NCBI GenBank assembly: GCA_943327965.2
Contig: CALPYQ020000030.1
Location: 1 to 9,958, forward strand
From: Singulisphaera sp. GP187
Lineage (GTDB): Bacteria > Pseudomonadota > Gammaproteobacteria > Burkholderiales > Burkholderiaceae_C
Length of the DNA: 9,958 bases
Direction: 5' to 3'
A model generated the notes under the pieces. That model made no database searches. It had not been told where the DNA came from and worked only from the letters and a program-made list of their open reading frames with translations. The first letter of the stretch is position 1. Each line of letters opens with the position of its first letter. Below, piece by piece: positions 1-7,300 of this stretch. Both the position numbers and the translations under genes were made by a program.

Positions 1-2860
1 GGGCAAAATTCACGATGTTGAAATGGCCAGTTTTGAGCTCAAATATTTTGAGGCCAACGGCACCACCTTGGTTCGTGAAGAGCGTCTCGATATTCCCGGC
101 ACTGTCTTCCGAAAAGAAGGCTTGGGCAAAGACGTGACTGACAAATTTTTGGCCGGTTTACCGGGTATCCAAAAAGAAGGCTGCGATGGCCTCATCACCA
201 GCGCGCGCTGGGTCTTGCACCGCATGCCCGACCACACGCGTACCGTGTGCATGGAATTTTTTGGTAATGCCAAAGATGCAGTGCCTAGCATTGTTGAAAT
301 CAAAGACTTCATGTTCGCAGAGCAAAAACGCTCTGGCGTTTTGTTGGCAGGTTTAGAGCACCTCGACGATCGTTACTTGCGTGCGGTGGGTTACACCACC
401 AAGTCCAAGCGCGGCGGCTTTCCCAAGATGCTTTTGTTGGCAGACATTGCAGGCGACAGTGCCGACGATGTGGCCAAGGTAACCTCCGAGGTTGTACGCA
501 TTGCCAACTCACGCAGCGGCGAAGGCTTCATTGCCATCAGCCCAGAGGCCCGCAAAAAGTTTTGGCAAGACCGCAAAAAAACAGCGGCCATCAGTCGCCA
601 CACCAATGCCTTCAAAGTCAATGAAGACGTGGTCATTCCATTGCCACGAATGGCAGAGTACACCGACGGTATTGAGCGCATCAACATTGAACTTTCAATG
701 CGCAACAAAATCAAGTTGTGCAATGAGCTAGAACACTTTTTAAGCAAAGGCAATTTGCCTTTGGGTAAGGACGACGACACCAGCCAAATTGCTTCCGCTG
801 AGTTGTTGGAAGAACGCGTCGGTCAGGCCTTGGCGGTGGTGCGTGATGTGCGCAACTTGTGGCAGGGATGGTTGCAGGGTGTGGACACCTTGTTCCCCCA
901 ATTGCAAGACCATACTTTGCGCGCCAGTTGGAAAACCCAAATTAAATTGCCGTTCCAAAGCATTTTTTCTGGGGCAGCATTCCAGCCTATTTTTGACGAA
1001 TGCGTTGCCATTCACAAGCGCGTGCTCAAAGGCCGCGTTTGGGTGGCTTTGCACATGCATGCTGGTGATGGCAACGTGCACACCAACATCCCTGTCAATT
1101 CAGACAACTATGAAATGCTGCAAACCGCACACGAAGCGGTGGCCCGCATCATGGTCTTGGCACGCAGCCTCGATGGTGTCATTTCAGGGGAGCATGGCAT
1201 TGGCATTACCAAGCTCGAATTCTTGAGCGATGCCGAACTCAAACCCTTTGCCGATTACAAACAGCGCATTGATCCAGAAGGCCGTTTCAACAAAGGCAAA
1301 CTGATGCGCCAGGCCGCAGGGTCAGACAGCAACATCATTCATGCTGACCTGACCAATGCCTACACCCCCAGTTTTGGTTTGATGGGCCACGAATCGCTCA
1401 TCATGCAACAGTCCGACATTGGCGCCATTGCCGACAGTGTCAAAGATTGCTTGCGCTGTGGCAAATGCAAACCGGTGTGCGCCACACACGTTCCGCGGGC
1501 CAATTTGCTGTACAGCCCCCGCAACAAAATTTTGGCCACATCCTTGTTGGTCGAAGCCTTCTTGTACGAAGAGCAAACACGCCGTGGTGTGTCCATCAAG
1601 CACTGGCAAGAATTTGAAGATGTGGCCGATCACTGTACGGTGTGCCACAAGTGCCTCACGCCTTGCCCAGTCAAAATTGACTTTGGCGAAGTGTCCATGA
1701 ACATGCGCAATTTGCTGCGCAAAATGGGCCAGAAATCTTTCCGCCCTGGCAATGCTGCGGCCATGTTCATGCTGAACGCCACCAACCCCGAAACCATCAA
1801 ACTGGCCCGCGCCGGCATGGTGGGTGTGGGCATGAAGGTTCAGCGCTTTGCACACGACTTGCTCAAAACATTTGCGCGCAAACAAACCAAAGCGCCGCCT
1901 GCCAGCATTGGTGCAGCGCCCATCAAAGAGCAGGTCATTCACTTTATCAACAAGAAAATGCCAGGCGGTTTGCCCAAGAAAACCGCGCGTGCCTTGTTGG
2001 ACATTGAAGACCAAGATTACGTGCCCATTATTCGCAATCCGAAGGTCACTACGCCCGAGACTGAAGCGGTTTTTTACTTTCCAGGTTGCGGCTCTGAGCG
2101 CTTGTTCAGTCAAGTGGGCTTGGCAACGCAAGCCATGTTGTGGCACACAGGTGTTCAAACGGTGTTGCCGCCTGGGTACTTGTGCTGTGGCTATCCCCAA
2201 AAGGGCAGCGGGCAGTTTGACAAGGCCGAGAAAATCATCACCGACAACCGCGTGCTGTTCCACCGCGTGGCCAACACCCTGAATTATTTGGACATCAAAA
2301 CTGTGGTGGTCAGCTGCGGTACCTGCTACGACCAATTGCAGGGTTACGAGTTCGACAAAATTTTCCCAGGCTGCCGCATTGTTGACATTCACGAGTACCT
2401 GCTTGAAAAGGGCATGACGCTCAACAACAATGGTGCTTACCTCTATCACGACCCTTGCCACAGTCCCATGAAATTGCAGGACCCCATGAAGACCGTCAAG
2501 TCTTTGTTGGGACCGCAAGTGCTCAAGTCCGATCGCTGCTGCGGCGAGTCTGGTACTTTGGGCGTAACCCGACCCGACATTGCCACCCAAGTGCGATTCC
2601 GTAAGGAAGAAGAAATCCGCAAGAGTGAAACTGAAATGCGTGCCAGCGGCATGGTGGGCGCAAAAGAAAACATCAAGGTGTTGACCAGCTGCCCTAGCTG
2701 TTTACAAGGCTTGTCTCGCTACGGTGATGATTTGCAAAACGGTTTGTTAGAAGCAGATTACATCGTGGTGGAAATGGCCAAACACATTTTGGGTGATCAA
2801 TGGATGCCCGAGTACGTTGCAGCGGCCAATGCCGGTGGCATTGAACGCGTTTTGGTTTAA
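1..2860 (+). CDS. FAD-linked oxidase / iron-sulfur 2-hydroxyacid dehydrogenase fusion (GlcD-GlcF type), 5' partial
   Basis: This is the C-terminal ~952 residues of a very large flavoprotein. The frame is open from base 2 with no stop, so the ATG at 23 is internal and the FAD-binding N-terminal domain lies upstream of the window. Seen: an FAD-linked oxidase C-terminal domain with the motif [12 protein letters not shown] (nt ~1050-1090) and GEHGIGITK (nt ~1189-1215); two ferredoxin-type 4Fe-4S motifs, CxxCxxCxxxC at nt 1448-1480 and CxxCxxCxxxCP at nt ~1634-1669; and two cysteine-rich CCG domains, PGCG...LCCGYP...SCGTC (nt ~2080-2330) and HDPCH...CCGESG...CPSC (nt ~2445-2700). This order matches one-chain fusions of a GlcD/Dld-like subunit with a GlcF/GlpC-like subunit. 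YdiJ of E. coli has a comparable architecture, and betaproteobacterial relatives carry an extra N-terminal DUF3683 that cannot be seen here. The likely role is oxidation of a 2-hydroxyacid (lactate, glycolate or 2-hydroxyglutarate type) with electrons passed to the respiratory chain. The substrate is not determinable. The family is secure; the exact enzyme is not. Confidence 0.93.
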   Translation, partial: GKIHDVEMASFELKYFEANGTTLVREERLDIPGTVFRKEGLGKDVTDKFLAGLPGIQKEGCDGLITSARWVLHRMPDHTRTVCMEFFGNAKDAVPSIVEIKDFMFAEQKRSGVLLAGLEHLDDRYLRAVGYTTKSKRGGFPKMLLLADIAGDSADDVAKVTSEVVRIANSRSGEGFIAISPEARKKFWQDRKKTAAISRHTNAFKVNEDVVIPLPRMAEYTDGIERINIELSMRNKIKLCNELEHFLSKGNLPLGKDDDTSQIASAELLEERVGQALAVVRDVRNLWQGWLQGVDTLFPQLQDHTLRASWKTQIKLPFQSIFSGAAFQPIFDECVAIHKRVLKGRVWVALHMHAGDGNVHTNIPVNSDNYEMLQTAHEAVARIMVLARSLDGVISGEHGIGITKLEFLSDAELKPFADYKQRIDPEGRFNKGKLMRQAAGSDSNIIHADLTNAYTPSFGLMGHESLIMQQSDIGAIADSVKDCLRCGKCKPVCATHVPRANLLYSPRNKILATSLLVEAFLYEEQTRRGVSIKHWQEFEDVADHCTVCHKCLTPCPVKIDFGEVSMNMRNLLRKMGQKSFRPGNAAAMFMLNATNPETIKLARAGMVGVGMKVQRFAHDLLKTFARKQTKAPPASIGAAPIKEQVIHFINKKMPGGLPKKTARALLDIEDQDYVPIIRNPKVTTPETEAVFYFPGCGSERLFSQVGLATQAMLWHTGVQTVLPPGYLCCGYPQKGSGQFDKAEKIITDNRVLFHRVANTLNYLDIKTVVVSCGTCYDQLQGYEFDKIFPGCRIVDIHEYLLEKGMTLNNNGAYLYHDPCHSPMKLQDPMKTVKSLLGPQVLKSDRCCGESGTLGVTRPDIATQVRFRKEEEIRKSETEMRASGMVGAKENIKVLTSCPSCLQGLSRYGDDLQNGLLEADYIVVEMAKHILGDQWMPEYVAAANAGGIERVLV

Positions 2861-2885
2861 CGACAGCATCACGAAAGAAAGCCTT

Positions 2886-3302
2886 ATGGCCGGATTGACA
2901 GCAGGCGCCCCAGCGCCAACAGCCATCACCCTTCACGGTCAAAGCCGTGTCCTCGAAGTGGGTTTTTCGGATGGCAATACTTTTCGCATTCCCTTTGAGT
3001 TGATGCGCGTCTATTCACCTTCCGCCGAAGTTCAAGGCCACGGTCCCGGACAAGAAGTCTTGCAAACGGGCAAACGGGAAGTTGACATTGTTGAGCTCAG
3101 CCAGGTTGGCAACTACGCCGTTCAGCCCAGCTTCTCTGACGGTCACGACAGCGGCATTTTTTCATGGGATTACCTGTACTACTTGGGCTCTGAACAAGAC
3201 AGTCTGTGGTCTCAATACAACGAACGTTTGCAAGCCGCTGGCGCAGGTCGTGACGATCCGATGTCTGTGGCCCATGGCGCTTCTTGCGGCCATTCACATT
3301 GA
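2886..3302 (+). CDS. DUF971 protein (gamma-butyrobetaine hydroxylase-like N-terminal domain)
   Basis: A 138-residue soluble protein made of a single DUF971/GBBH-like N-terminal domain. Residues ~14-43 form the first beta strands ([22 protein letters not shown]). The family hallmark is at ~71-100: VGNYAVQP followed by [18 protein letters not shown]. The open frame extends back to an ATG at 2793, but that stretch lies inside the preceding gene. The ATG at 2886 is preferred because a purine-rich GAAAGAAAG lies just upstream and the family-like sequence starts soon after it. The C-terminus is rich in Cys and His (H130, C134, H136, H138), which could bind metal. In the eukaryotic hydroxylase this domain binds zinc; its role as a stand-alone bacterial protein is unknown to me. 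It sits 25 bp after the dehydrogenase and 13 bp before ubiE, so it is probably co-transcribed with ubiE. Confidence 0.9.
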   Translation: MAGLTAGAPAPTAITLHGQSRVLEVGFSDGNTFRIPFELMRVYSPSAEVQGHGPGQEVLQTGKREVDIVELSQVGNYAVQPSFSDGHDSGIFSWDYLYYLGSEQDSLWSQYNERLQAAGAGRDDPMSVAHGASCGHSH

Positions 3303-3315
3303 ACGGAGTGAGGCC

Positions 3316-4047
3316 ATGAGTTCCACCCATTTCGGATTTAAAACGGTTGATGAACAAGAAAAGGCCAAGCATGTGCGCGGCGTTTTCGATTCGGTGGCGT
3401 CCAAGTACGACGTCATGAATGACCTGATGTCGGCGGGCCTGCACCGTGTCTGGAAGGCTTACACCGTTCAGCTTGCCAACCTCAAAGAGGGCGATCAAGT
3501 GTTGGACATTGCCGGTGGCACCGGAGATTTGTCATTGGCGTTTTCCAAAAAAGTAGGCGCTACTGGCCGCGTGGTACATACCGACATCAACGAAGCCATG
3601 CTTCGAACCGGCCGTGACCGCTTGGTCAACGAAGGCGTGATATTGCCCACCTTGGTGTGCGATGCCGAAAAGTTGCCTTTTCCCAACGATCACTTTCATG
3701 TGGTCAGTGTGGCGTTTGGTTTGCGCAACATGACGCACAAGGACTTGGCGCTCAAAGAGATGTGCCGGGTCCTCAAGCCCGGTGGCAAATTGCTGGTTTT
3801 GGAGTTTTCCAAGGTGGCCAAGCCCCTCGAGAAAGCCTACGATTGGTATTCGTTCAACGTACTGCCCAAATTGGGCAAGTGGGTGGCAGGCGACGACGCC
3901 AGCTACCGGTATTTGGCCGAATCCATCCGCATGCATCCAGGGCAGGAAGAGCTGAAAGCCCTTATGAAAAATGCCGGATTTGGACATGCTGAATTTCACA
4001 ATTTGAGTGCAGGGGTGGTAGCCTTACACATCGGCATTAAATGTTGA
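3316..4047 (+). CDS. ubiE: Bifunctional demethylmenaquinone/2-methoxy-6-polyprenyl-1,4-benzoquinol methylase UbiE
   Basis: A 243-residue class I SAM-dependent methyltransferase that performs the C-methylation step of ubiquinone synthesis. It would also methylate demethylmenaquinone where that compound is made. Seen: the UbiE signature around residues 31-47 ([17 protein letters not shown]), the SAM-binding glycine-rich motif I at 61-71 ([11 protein letters not shown]), the acidic residue after strand 2 (TDIN, 89-92), the family motif AFGLRN at 133-138, and [16 protein letters not shown] at ~151-166. The C-terminal YRYLAESI...HPGQEEL...AGF is also typical, and the length is close to the usual ~250. 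The ATG at 3316 is chosen because GGAGTGAGG lies directly upstream (3305-3313) and the protein then begins like its relatives; the longer open frame from 3082 runs through the DUF971 gene and is spurious. The stop is 30 bp from the next start, which suggests one transcript. Confidence 0.97.
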   Translation: MSSTHFGFKTVDEQEKAKHVRGVFDSVASKYDVMNDLMSAGLHRVWKAYTVQLANLKEGDQVLDIAGGTGDLSLAFSKKVGATGRVVHTDINEAMLRTGRDRLVNEGVILPTLVCDAEKLPFPNDHFHVVSVAFGLRNMTHKDLALKEMCRVLKPGGKLLVLEFSKVAKPLEKAYDWYSFNVLPKLGKWVAGDDASYRYLAESIRMHPGQEELKALMKNAGFGHAEFHNLSAGVVALHIGIKC

Positions 4048-4068
4048 TTGTTTTTGACTGATTTTCTC

Positions 4069-4072
4069 GGAG
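4069..4072 (+). promoter_or_regulatory. Ribosome binding site deciding the GTG start of the Tim44-like gene
   Basis: GGAG lies 5 nt before a GTG at 4078. The translation from this GTG begins directly with a clean signal-peptide-like sequence. The alternative TTG at 4048 has no such site and would put ten extra residues before the hydrophobic segment, so the GTG is preferred. Confidence 0.7.
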
Positions 4073-4077
4073 TTAAT

Positions 4078-5112
4078 GTGATTAAATTTTTCGGCCTCAT
4101 CTTGACCTTGTTCTTGGCTCTCAGCTCATTGAATGCTGAGGCAGCGCGTCGCATGGGCGGCGGTAAATCTGTAGGACAACAATCTAACAACGTGTCACAA
4201 CGCGAAGCTGTCAAGCCCGCTGCGCCTGCCGCGCCTAGCCAAGCAGCAGCGCCCGCAAAGCCTGCACCTGCAGCGCCCGCAGCGGCACCTGCTAAACGTC
4301 CATGGGGCGCCATGCTGGGTGGTTTGGCCGCCGGTTTGGGCTTGGCTTGGTTGGCCAGCAGTTTGGGCATGGGTGAAGCCTTTGGCAACATGCTCATGTT
4401 TGCATTGCTTGCCATGGTGGCGGTGGCCGTCATTGGTTATTTCCTGCGCTCACGCAAAGGTGGTTCTGCAAATCAAGGTGGCTTGGCTTACCAAGGCGCA
4501 GGTCAATCACCCGAAACCCCTGCCAGCTTGCGTCAGTACAACCCCGAAAAAGTGGGCAACGATTCTTCCGCCAGACCTTGGGAATCTCAGTCAACACGCT
4601 TTGATTCAACCCCCGAAGCCAATCCTCAAACTGGCGGCTCCATGATTGGTTCTTCCATTGGCAGTGGCATTCCAGGTGCAGCTGCAGGCGCTACATCTGC
4701 GCTGCATGGTTCACAAACATGGGGTGTTCCTGAAGGCTTTGACAGCGTGAGTTTTGTCGAGGCTGCCAAACGCAATTTCATCACCTTGCAAGATGCTTGG
4801 GACCGTGCCGACATGGGATCTCTGCGGGCCATGATGACGGACAGCATGTTGTCTGAAATCAAATCTCAACTGAATGAGCGCGAAGCCAATTTCCCTGGCC
4901 AACCCAATAAAACCGAAGTGGTTAAATTGGATGCTCAGTTGCTGGGCATTGAAGAGTTGCCAGAGGTTTACATGGCCAGCATTGAGTTCAATGGCGTCAT
5001 TCGTGAAGAAGCCGAGGCCGCACCTAGCCCCTTCCGTGAAGTTTGGAACATGACCAAGCCCAAAAATGGCAACAGTGGCTGGTTGGTTGCAGGCGTTCAA
5101 GCCTTGCAATAA
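4078..5112 (+). CDS. Tim44-like domain membrane protein
   Basis: A 344-residue protein starting at GTG. Seen in order: an N-terminal signal peptide or anchor (residues 1-22, hydrophobic LILTLFLALSSL, plausible cleavage after A20-E21-A22); a short basic/glycine stretch (ARRMGGGKSVGQQS, 22-36) that recurs in bacterial Tim44-like proteins; an Ala/Pro-rich linker (~45-73); two probable membrane helices (~77-95 and ~103-123) followed by positive charges (RSRKGG); a Gly/Ser/Gln-rich flexible region (~128-210); and a C-terminal Tim44-like/Tim44-MRPL45 domain (~217-344, FVEAAKRNFITLQDAWDRAD onward). In mitochondria Tim44 tethers the import motor at the inner membrane. The bacterial role is not established, and a membrane-associated adaptor is a reasonable inference. 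It lies between ubiE and ubiJ in the same direction, so it may have to do with the membrane side of ubiquinone synthesis, but position alone does not prove this. Confidence 0.88.
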   Translation: MIKFFGLILTLFLALSSLNAEAARRMGGGKSVGQQSNNVSQREAVKPAAPAAPSQAAAPAKPAPAAPAAAPAKRPWGAMLGGLAAGLGLAWLASSLGMGEAFGNMLMFALLAMVAVAVIGYFLRSRKGGSANQGGLAYQGAGQSPETPASLRQYNPEKVGNDSSARPWESQSTRFDSTPEANPQTGGSMIGSSIGSGIPGAAAGATSALHGSQTWGVPEGFDSVSFVEAAKRNFITLQDAWDRADMGSLRAMMTDSMLSEIKSQLNEREANFPGQPNKTEVVKLDAQLLGIEELPEVYMASIEFNGVIREEAEAAPSPFREVWNMTKPKNGNSGWLVAGVQALQ

Positions 5113-5165
5113 TTAAAGACATTCTTGCCCTAGGGCTGGCAGATGCTGAGCTTTCGGGAATAATT

Positions 5166-5194
5166 GGGGACTATGGCAACACAGTCCCCTTTTT
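5166..5194 (+). promoter_or_regulatory. Hairpin with T-tract enclosing the ubiJ start codon
   Basis: GGGGACT (5166-5172) is perfectly complementary to AGTCCCC (5183-5189), giving a 7-bp stem with a 10-nt loop, followed at once by TTTTT (5190-5194). The shape is that of a short intrinsic terminator. The ATG of ubiJ is the first three bases of the loop, and the purine-rich GGGGA that precedes it forms the left arm. It could attenuate transcription between the Tim44-like gene and ubiJ, limit ubiJ translation, or be chance. The structure is read directly from the sequence; function is inferred. Confidence 0.45.
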
Positions 5195-5721
5195 CATTCT
5201 TGAGCGAAGCGCTAACGCAATTTGTCTCCAATACGCAACCGCCCGCTTGGCTCATTGACGAGTCAGTCAATCGTCTGGTGTTGCTTTTGAACCATGTCAT
5301 TGGTCAGGAGCCAGAGGCTCAAAATAGGCTCAAGCGCCAAAAGGGTCGCTGCATCCAATTGCAATGGCAAGACAAGCTCATTCAGCTCTCGCCCACACCG
5401 GCAGGTTTCTTAGAACGTGTCTCCGATCAAAAGTTTGACCTCAAACTCACCCTCACCGACAACTCACCCATCAACATGGCCACAGCCGTCCTTAAAGGTC
5501 AAAAGCCAGGTGTCCACATCGAAGGCGACGTTCAATTGGCTGCAGAAGTCAATTGGCTCATCGACCATGTGCGTTGGGATTTTGAGGAAGACTTGTCCAA
5601 GCTGATGGGCGATGCGGCTGCCAACACCTTGGTGTCAGTCGGTCGCCAAATATGGCAAGCCCTGCAAAAATTTGCAGGTCAATCAGCAGGCACGACAGAA
5701 CTTCACAGGACATCGCCATGA
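5173..5721 (+). CDS. ubiJ: Ubiquinone biosynthesis accessory factor UbiJ (SCP2 domain)
   Basis: A 182-residue protein with an SCP2-like sterol-carrier domain (~35-130: [19 protein letters not shown], then ~114-135 [20 protein letters not shown]) and a C-terminal helical part ([19 protein letters not shown]) typical of UbiJ. In E. coli UbiJ binds lipid and, with UbiK, supports the soluble Ubi complex that modifies the quinone ring; that role is transferred by homology. Length is close to E. coli UbiJ (~200). The ATG at 5173 is preferred, giving [14 protein letters not shown] at 5164 is possible, and the Shine-Dalgarno signal for the ATG is poor: GGGGA is only 2 nt away, while GGGA at 5156-5159 is 13 nt away. 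The start lies in the loop of a hairpin (5166-5189). The stop overlaps the start of ubiB by 4 bp (ATGA at 5718-5721), indicating translational coupling. Confidence 0.93.
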   Translation: MATQSPFSFLSEALTQFVSNTQPPAWLIDESVNRLVLLLNHVIGQEPEAQNRLKRQKGRCIQLQWQDKLIQLSPTPAGFLERVSDQKFDLKLTLTDNSPINMATAVLKGQKPGVHIEGDVQLAAEVNWLIDHVRWDFEEDLSKLMGDAAANTLVSVGRQIWQALQKFAGQSAGTTELHRTSP

Positions 5722-7289
5722 ACCGATTTTTTCGGGGTGCCTTCATTGTTTGGACCGTTTGGCGTTTTGGGCTGCATGAAATCATGCTCTCCAACTTCAA
5801 GCAGCCTTGGCTAAGACTGCTTTCGCGCGTGCTCAGTTTTGGGCGCGTGCACCAAGTTTCTCGCGGTGAGCGTTTGCGTTTGGCGCTAGAAGGCTTGGGG
5901 CCTATCTTTGTCAAATTTGGACAAGTTATGTCCACCCGCCGCGACCTCTTGCCCGATGACATCGCGGTGGAGTTGGCCAGGTTGCAAGACCGTGTGCCGC
6001 CATTCAGTTCAGACATTGCCGTGGCCACCATTGAGCGTGCCTTTGGCCGATCGGTGTCTGAAATTTTTGAATCCTTTGACCATCTGCCAGTGGCCAGCGC
6101 TTCCATTGCGCAGGTGCACTTTGCACTGCTCAAAAACAAAGAGGGCGTTGTACAAGAAGTGGCGGTCAAAGTGTTGCGTCCCAACATGTTGCCAGCCATT
6201 GAAAAAGATTTGAACCTCATGCGCATGATGGCAGGTTGGCTTGAAAAAGTCAGTGCCGACGGCAAACGCTTGAAGCCGCGCGAAGTGGTGGCCGAGTTTG
6301 ATAAACATTTGCACGATGAGTTGGATCTGGTTCGAGAAGCAGCCAATGCGGCGCAATTGCGTCGCAACATGCAAAGCCTCAATTTGGTCTTGATTCCCGA
6401 AATGTATTGGGACTACTGCCATCCAGAAGTCATTGTCATGGAGCGCATGAAGGGCTTGCCCATCAGCCAGGTCGATGCATTGAGAAATGCGGGTGTTGAC
6501 ATTCCGCAGTTGGCCAAAGACGGCGTCACCATTTTCTTCACCCAAGTTTTTCGCGATGGTTTTTTCCATGCCGACATGCACCCTGGCAATATCCAGGTCA
6601 GCATAGAGCCCGAAACAATGGGCCGATATATCTCGCTCGACTTTGGCATTGTGGGCACGCTCACAGAATTTGACAAAGAGTATTTGGCGCAAAATTTCAG
6701 CGCCTTCTTTCGGCGCGATTACAAGCGAGTTGCCGAATTGCACATTGAGTCAGGTTGGGTGCCTAGCACCACGCGCGTCGATGAACTTGAATCGGCCATT
6801 CGATCAGTATGCGAACCTTATTTCGATCGACCTCTCAAAGAAATTTCTTTGGGCATGGTGCTGATGCGTTTGTTCCAGACTTCGCGGCGTTTCAATGTTG
6901 AAATTCAACCGCAATTGGTCTTGTTGCAAAAAACCTTGCTCAACATTGAAGGTTTGGGCCGTCAGTTAGACCCTGAACTCGATTTGTGGAACACCGCCAA
7001 ACCGTTCCTTGAGCAATGGATGATTGACCAAGTTGGCCCTAAACGTTTCTTGCAGCAACTTCGAGAACATGCACCGCAATACGCCAAAATATTGCCCCAA
7101 TTGCCACGCTTGGTGCATGACTATTTAAAGCAAACAACGGCCAGTGCGCATGATCGCAACCAATTGGCGGCCTTGTTGGCTGAGCAGCAAAGAACCAATC
7201 GCTTGCTGCAGGCGATTGTCTATGTGGTCGTTGGATTTGTGTCCACCCTCATCGTGTTGCAAGCGTTCGAAAGATTCCATCAAATCTAA
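5718..7289 (+). CDS. ubiB: Ubiquinone biosynthesis protein UbiB (ABC1/ADCK atypical kinase family)
   Basis: A 523-residue membrane-anchored atypical kinase-like ATPase required for ubiquinone synthesis. Seen: the family-specific KFGQ motif (66-69) in the N-terminal extension; the alanine-rich loop replacing the glycine-rich loop (ASASIAQVH, ~126-134); the nucleotide-binding lysine in VAVKVLRP (K151); the ELD acidic motif (201-203); the catalytic-loop equivalent HADMHPGN (284-291); and the metal-binding DFG (308-310). A hydrophobic C-terminal segment ([22 protein letters not shown]) would be the membrane anchor. Length is close to E. coli UbiB (546). The ATG at 5718 has an AGGA 7 nt upstream and overlaps the ubiJ stop, so the two are coupled. 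The family is known for ATPase rather than ordinary protein kinase activity. All key residues are present and nothing looks degraded. Confidence 0.97.
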   Translation: MNRFFRGAFIVWTVWRFGLHEIMLSNFKQPWLRLLSRVLSFGRVHQVSRGERLRLALEGLGPIFVKFGQVMSTRRDLLPDDIAVELARLQDRVPPFSSDIAVATIERAFGRSVSEIFESFDHLPVASASIAQVHFALLKNKEGVVQEVAVKVLRPNMLPAIEKDLNLMRMMAGWLEKVSADGKRLKPREVVAEFDKHLHDELDLVREAANAAQLRRNMQSLNLVLIPEMYWDYCHPEVIVMERMKGLPISQVDALRNAGVDIPQLAKDGVTIFFTQVFRDGFFHADMHPGNIQVSIEPETMGRYISLDFGIVGTLTEFDKEYLAQNFSAFFRRDYKRVAELHIESGWVPSTTRVDELESAIRSVCEPYFDRPLKEISLGMVLMRLFQTSRRFNVEIQPQLVLLQKTLLNIEGLGRQLDPELDLWNTAKPFLEQWMIDQVGPKRFLQQLREHAPQYAKILPQLPRLVHDYLKQTTASAHDRNQLAALLAEQQRTNRLLQAIVYVVVGFVSTLIVLQAFERFHQI

Positions 7290-7293
7290 GGAG
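7287..7293 (+). promoter_or_regulatory. Ribosome binding site of the symporter gene that includes the ubiB stop codon
   Basis: TAAGGAG contains both the TAA stop of ubiB (7287-7289) and a strong AAGGAG Shine-Dalgarno sequence (7288-7293), 7 nt before the GTG at 7301. This fixes the GTG as the start and means that ribosomes ending ubiB stop on the initiation site of the next gene. Confidence 0.75.
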
Positions 7294-7300
7294 TGTTGTT

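Noticed and set aside
1322..2590. A 422-codon open frame on the minus strand, opposite the dehydrogenase gene
   Set aside because: It lies entirely antisense to clearly coding sequence with conserved Cys motifs. Its translation shows no recognisable domain and looks like the complement of the sense codons, so it is a shadow frame.
3082..3315. N-terminal extension of ubiE back to 3082
   Set aside because: It overlaps the DUF971 gene in another frame, and the internal ATG at 3316 has a good ribosome-binding site and matches the family start.
4054..4082. TTGACT upstream of the Tim44-like gene as a -35 element
   Set aside because: No acceptable -10 at 16-18 bp spacing, where the ribosome-binding site and start codon already lie.
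5127..5136. Palindrome GCCCTAGGGC after the Tim44-like gene, considered as a terminator
   Set aside because: It is only a 10-nt self-complementary site with no room for a loop and no T-tract; a stable hairpin is unlikely.
5500..5717. Possible small RNA at the 3' end of ubiJ, like EsrE in E. coli
   Set aside because: The position is analogous, but I see no promoter, terminator or conserved RNA structure to support it.
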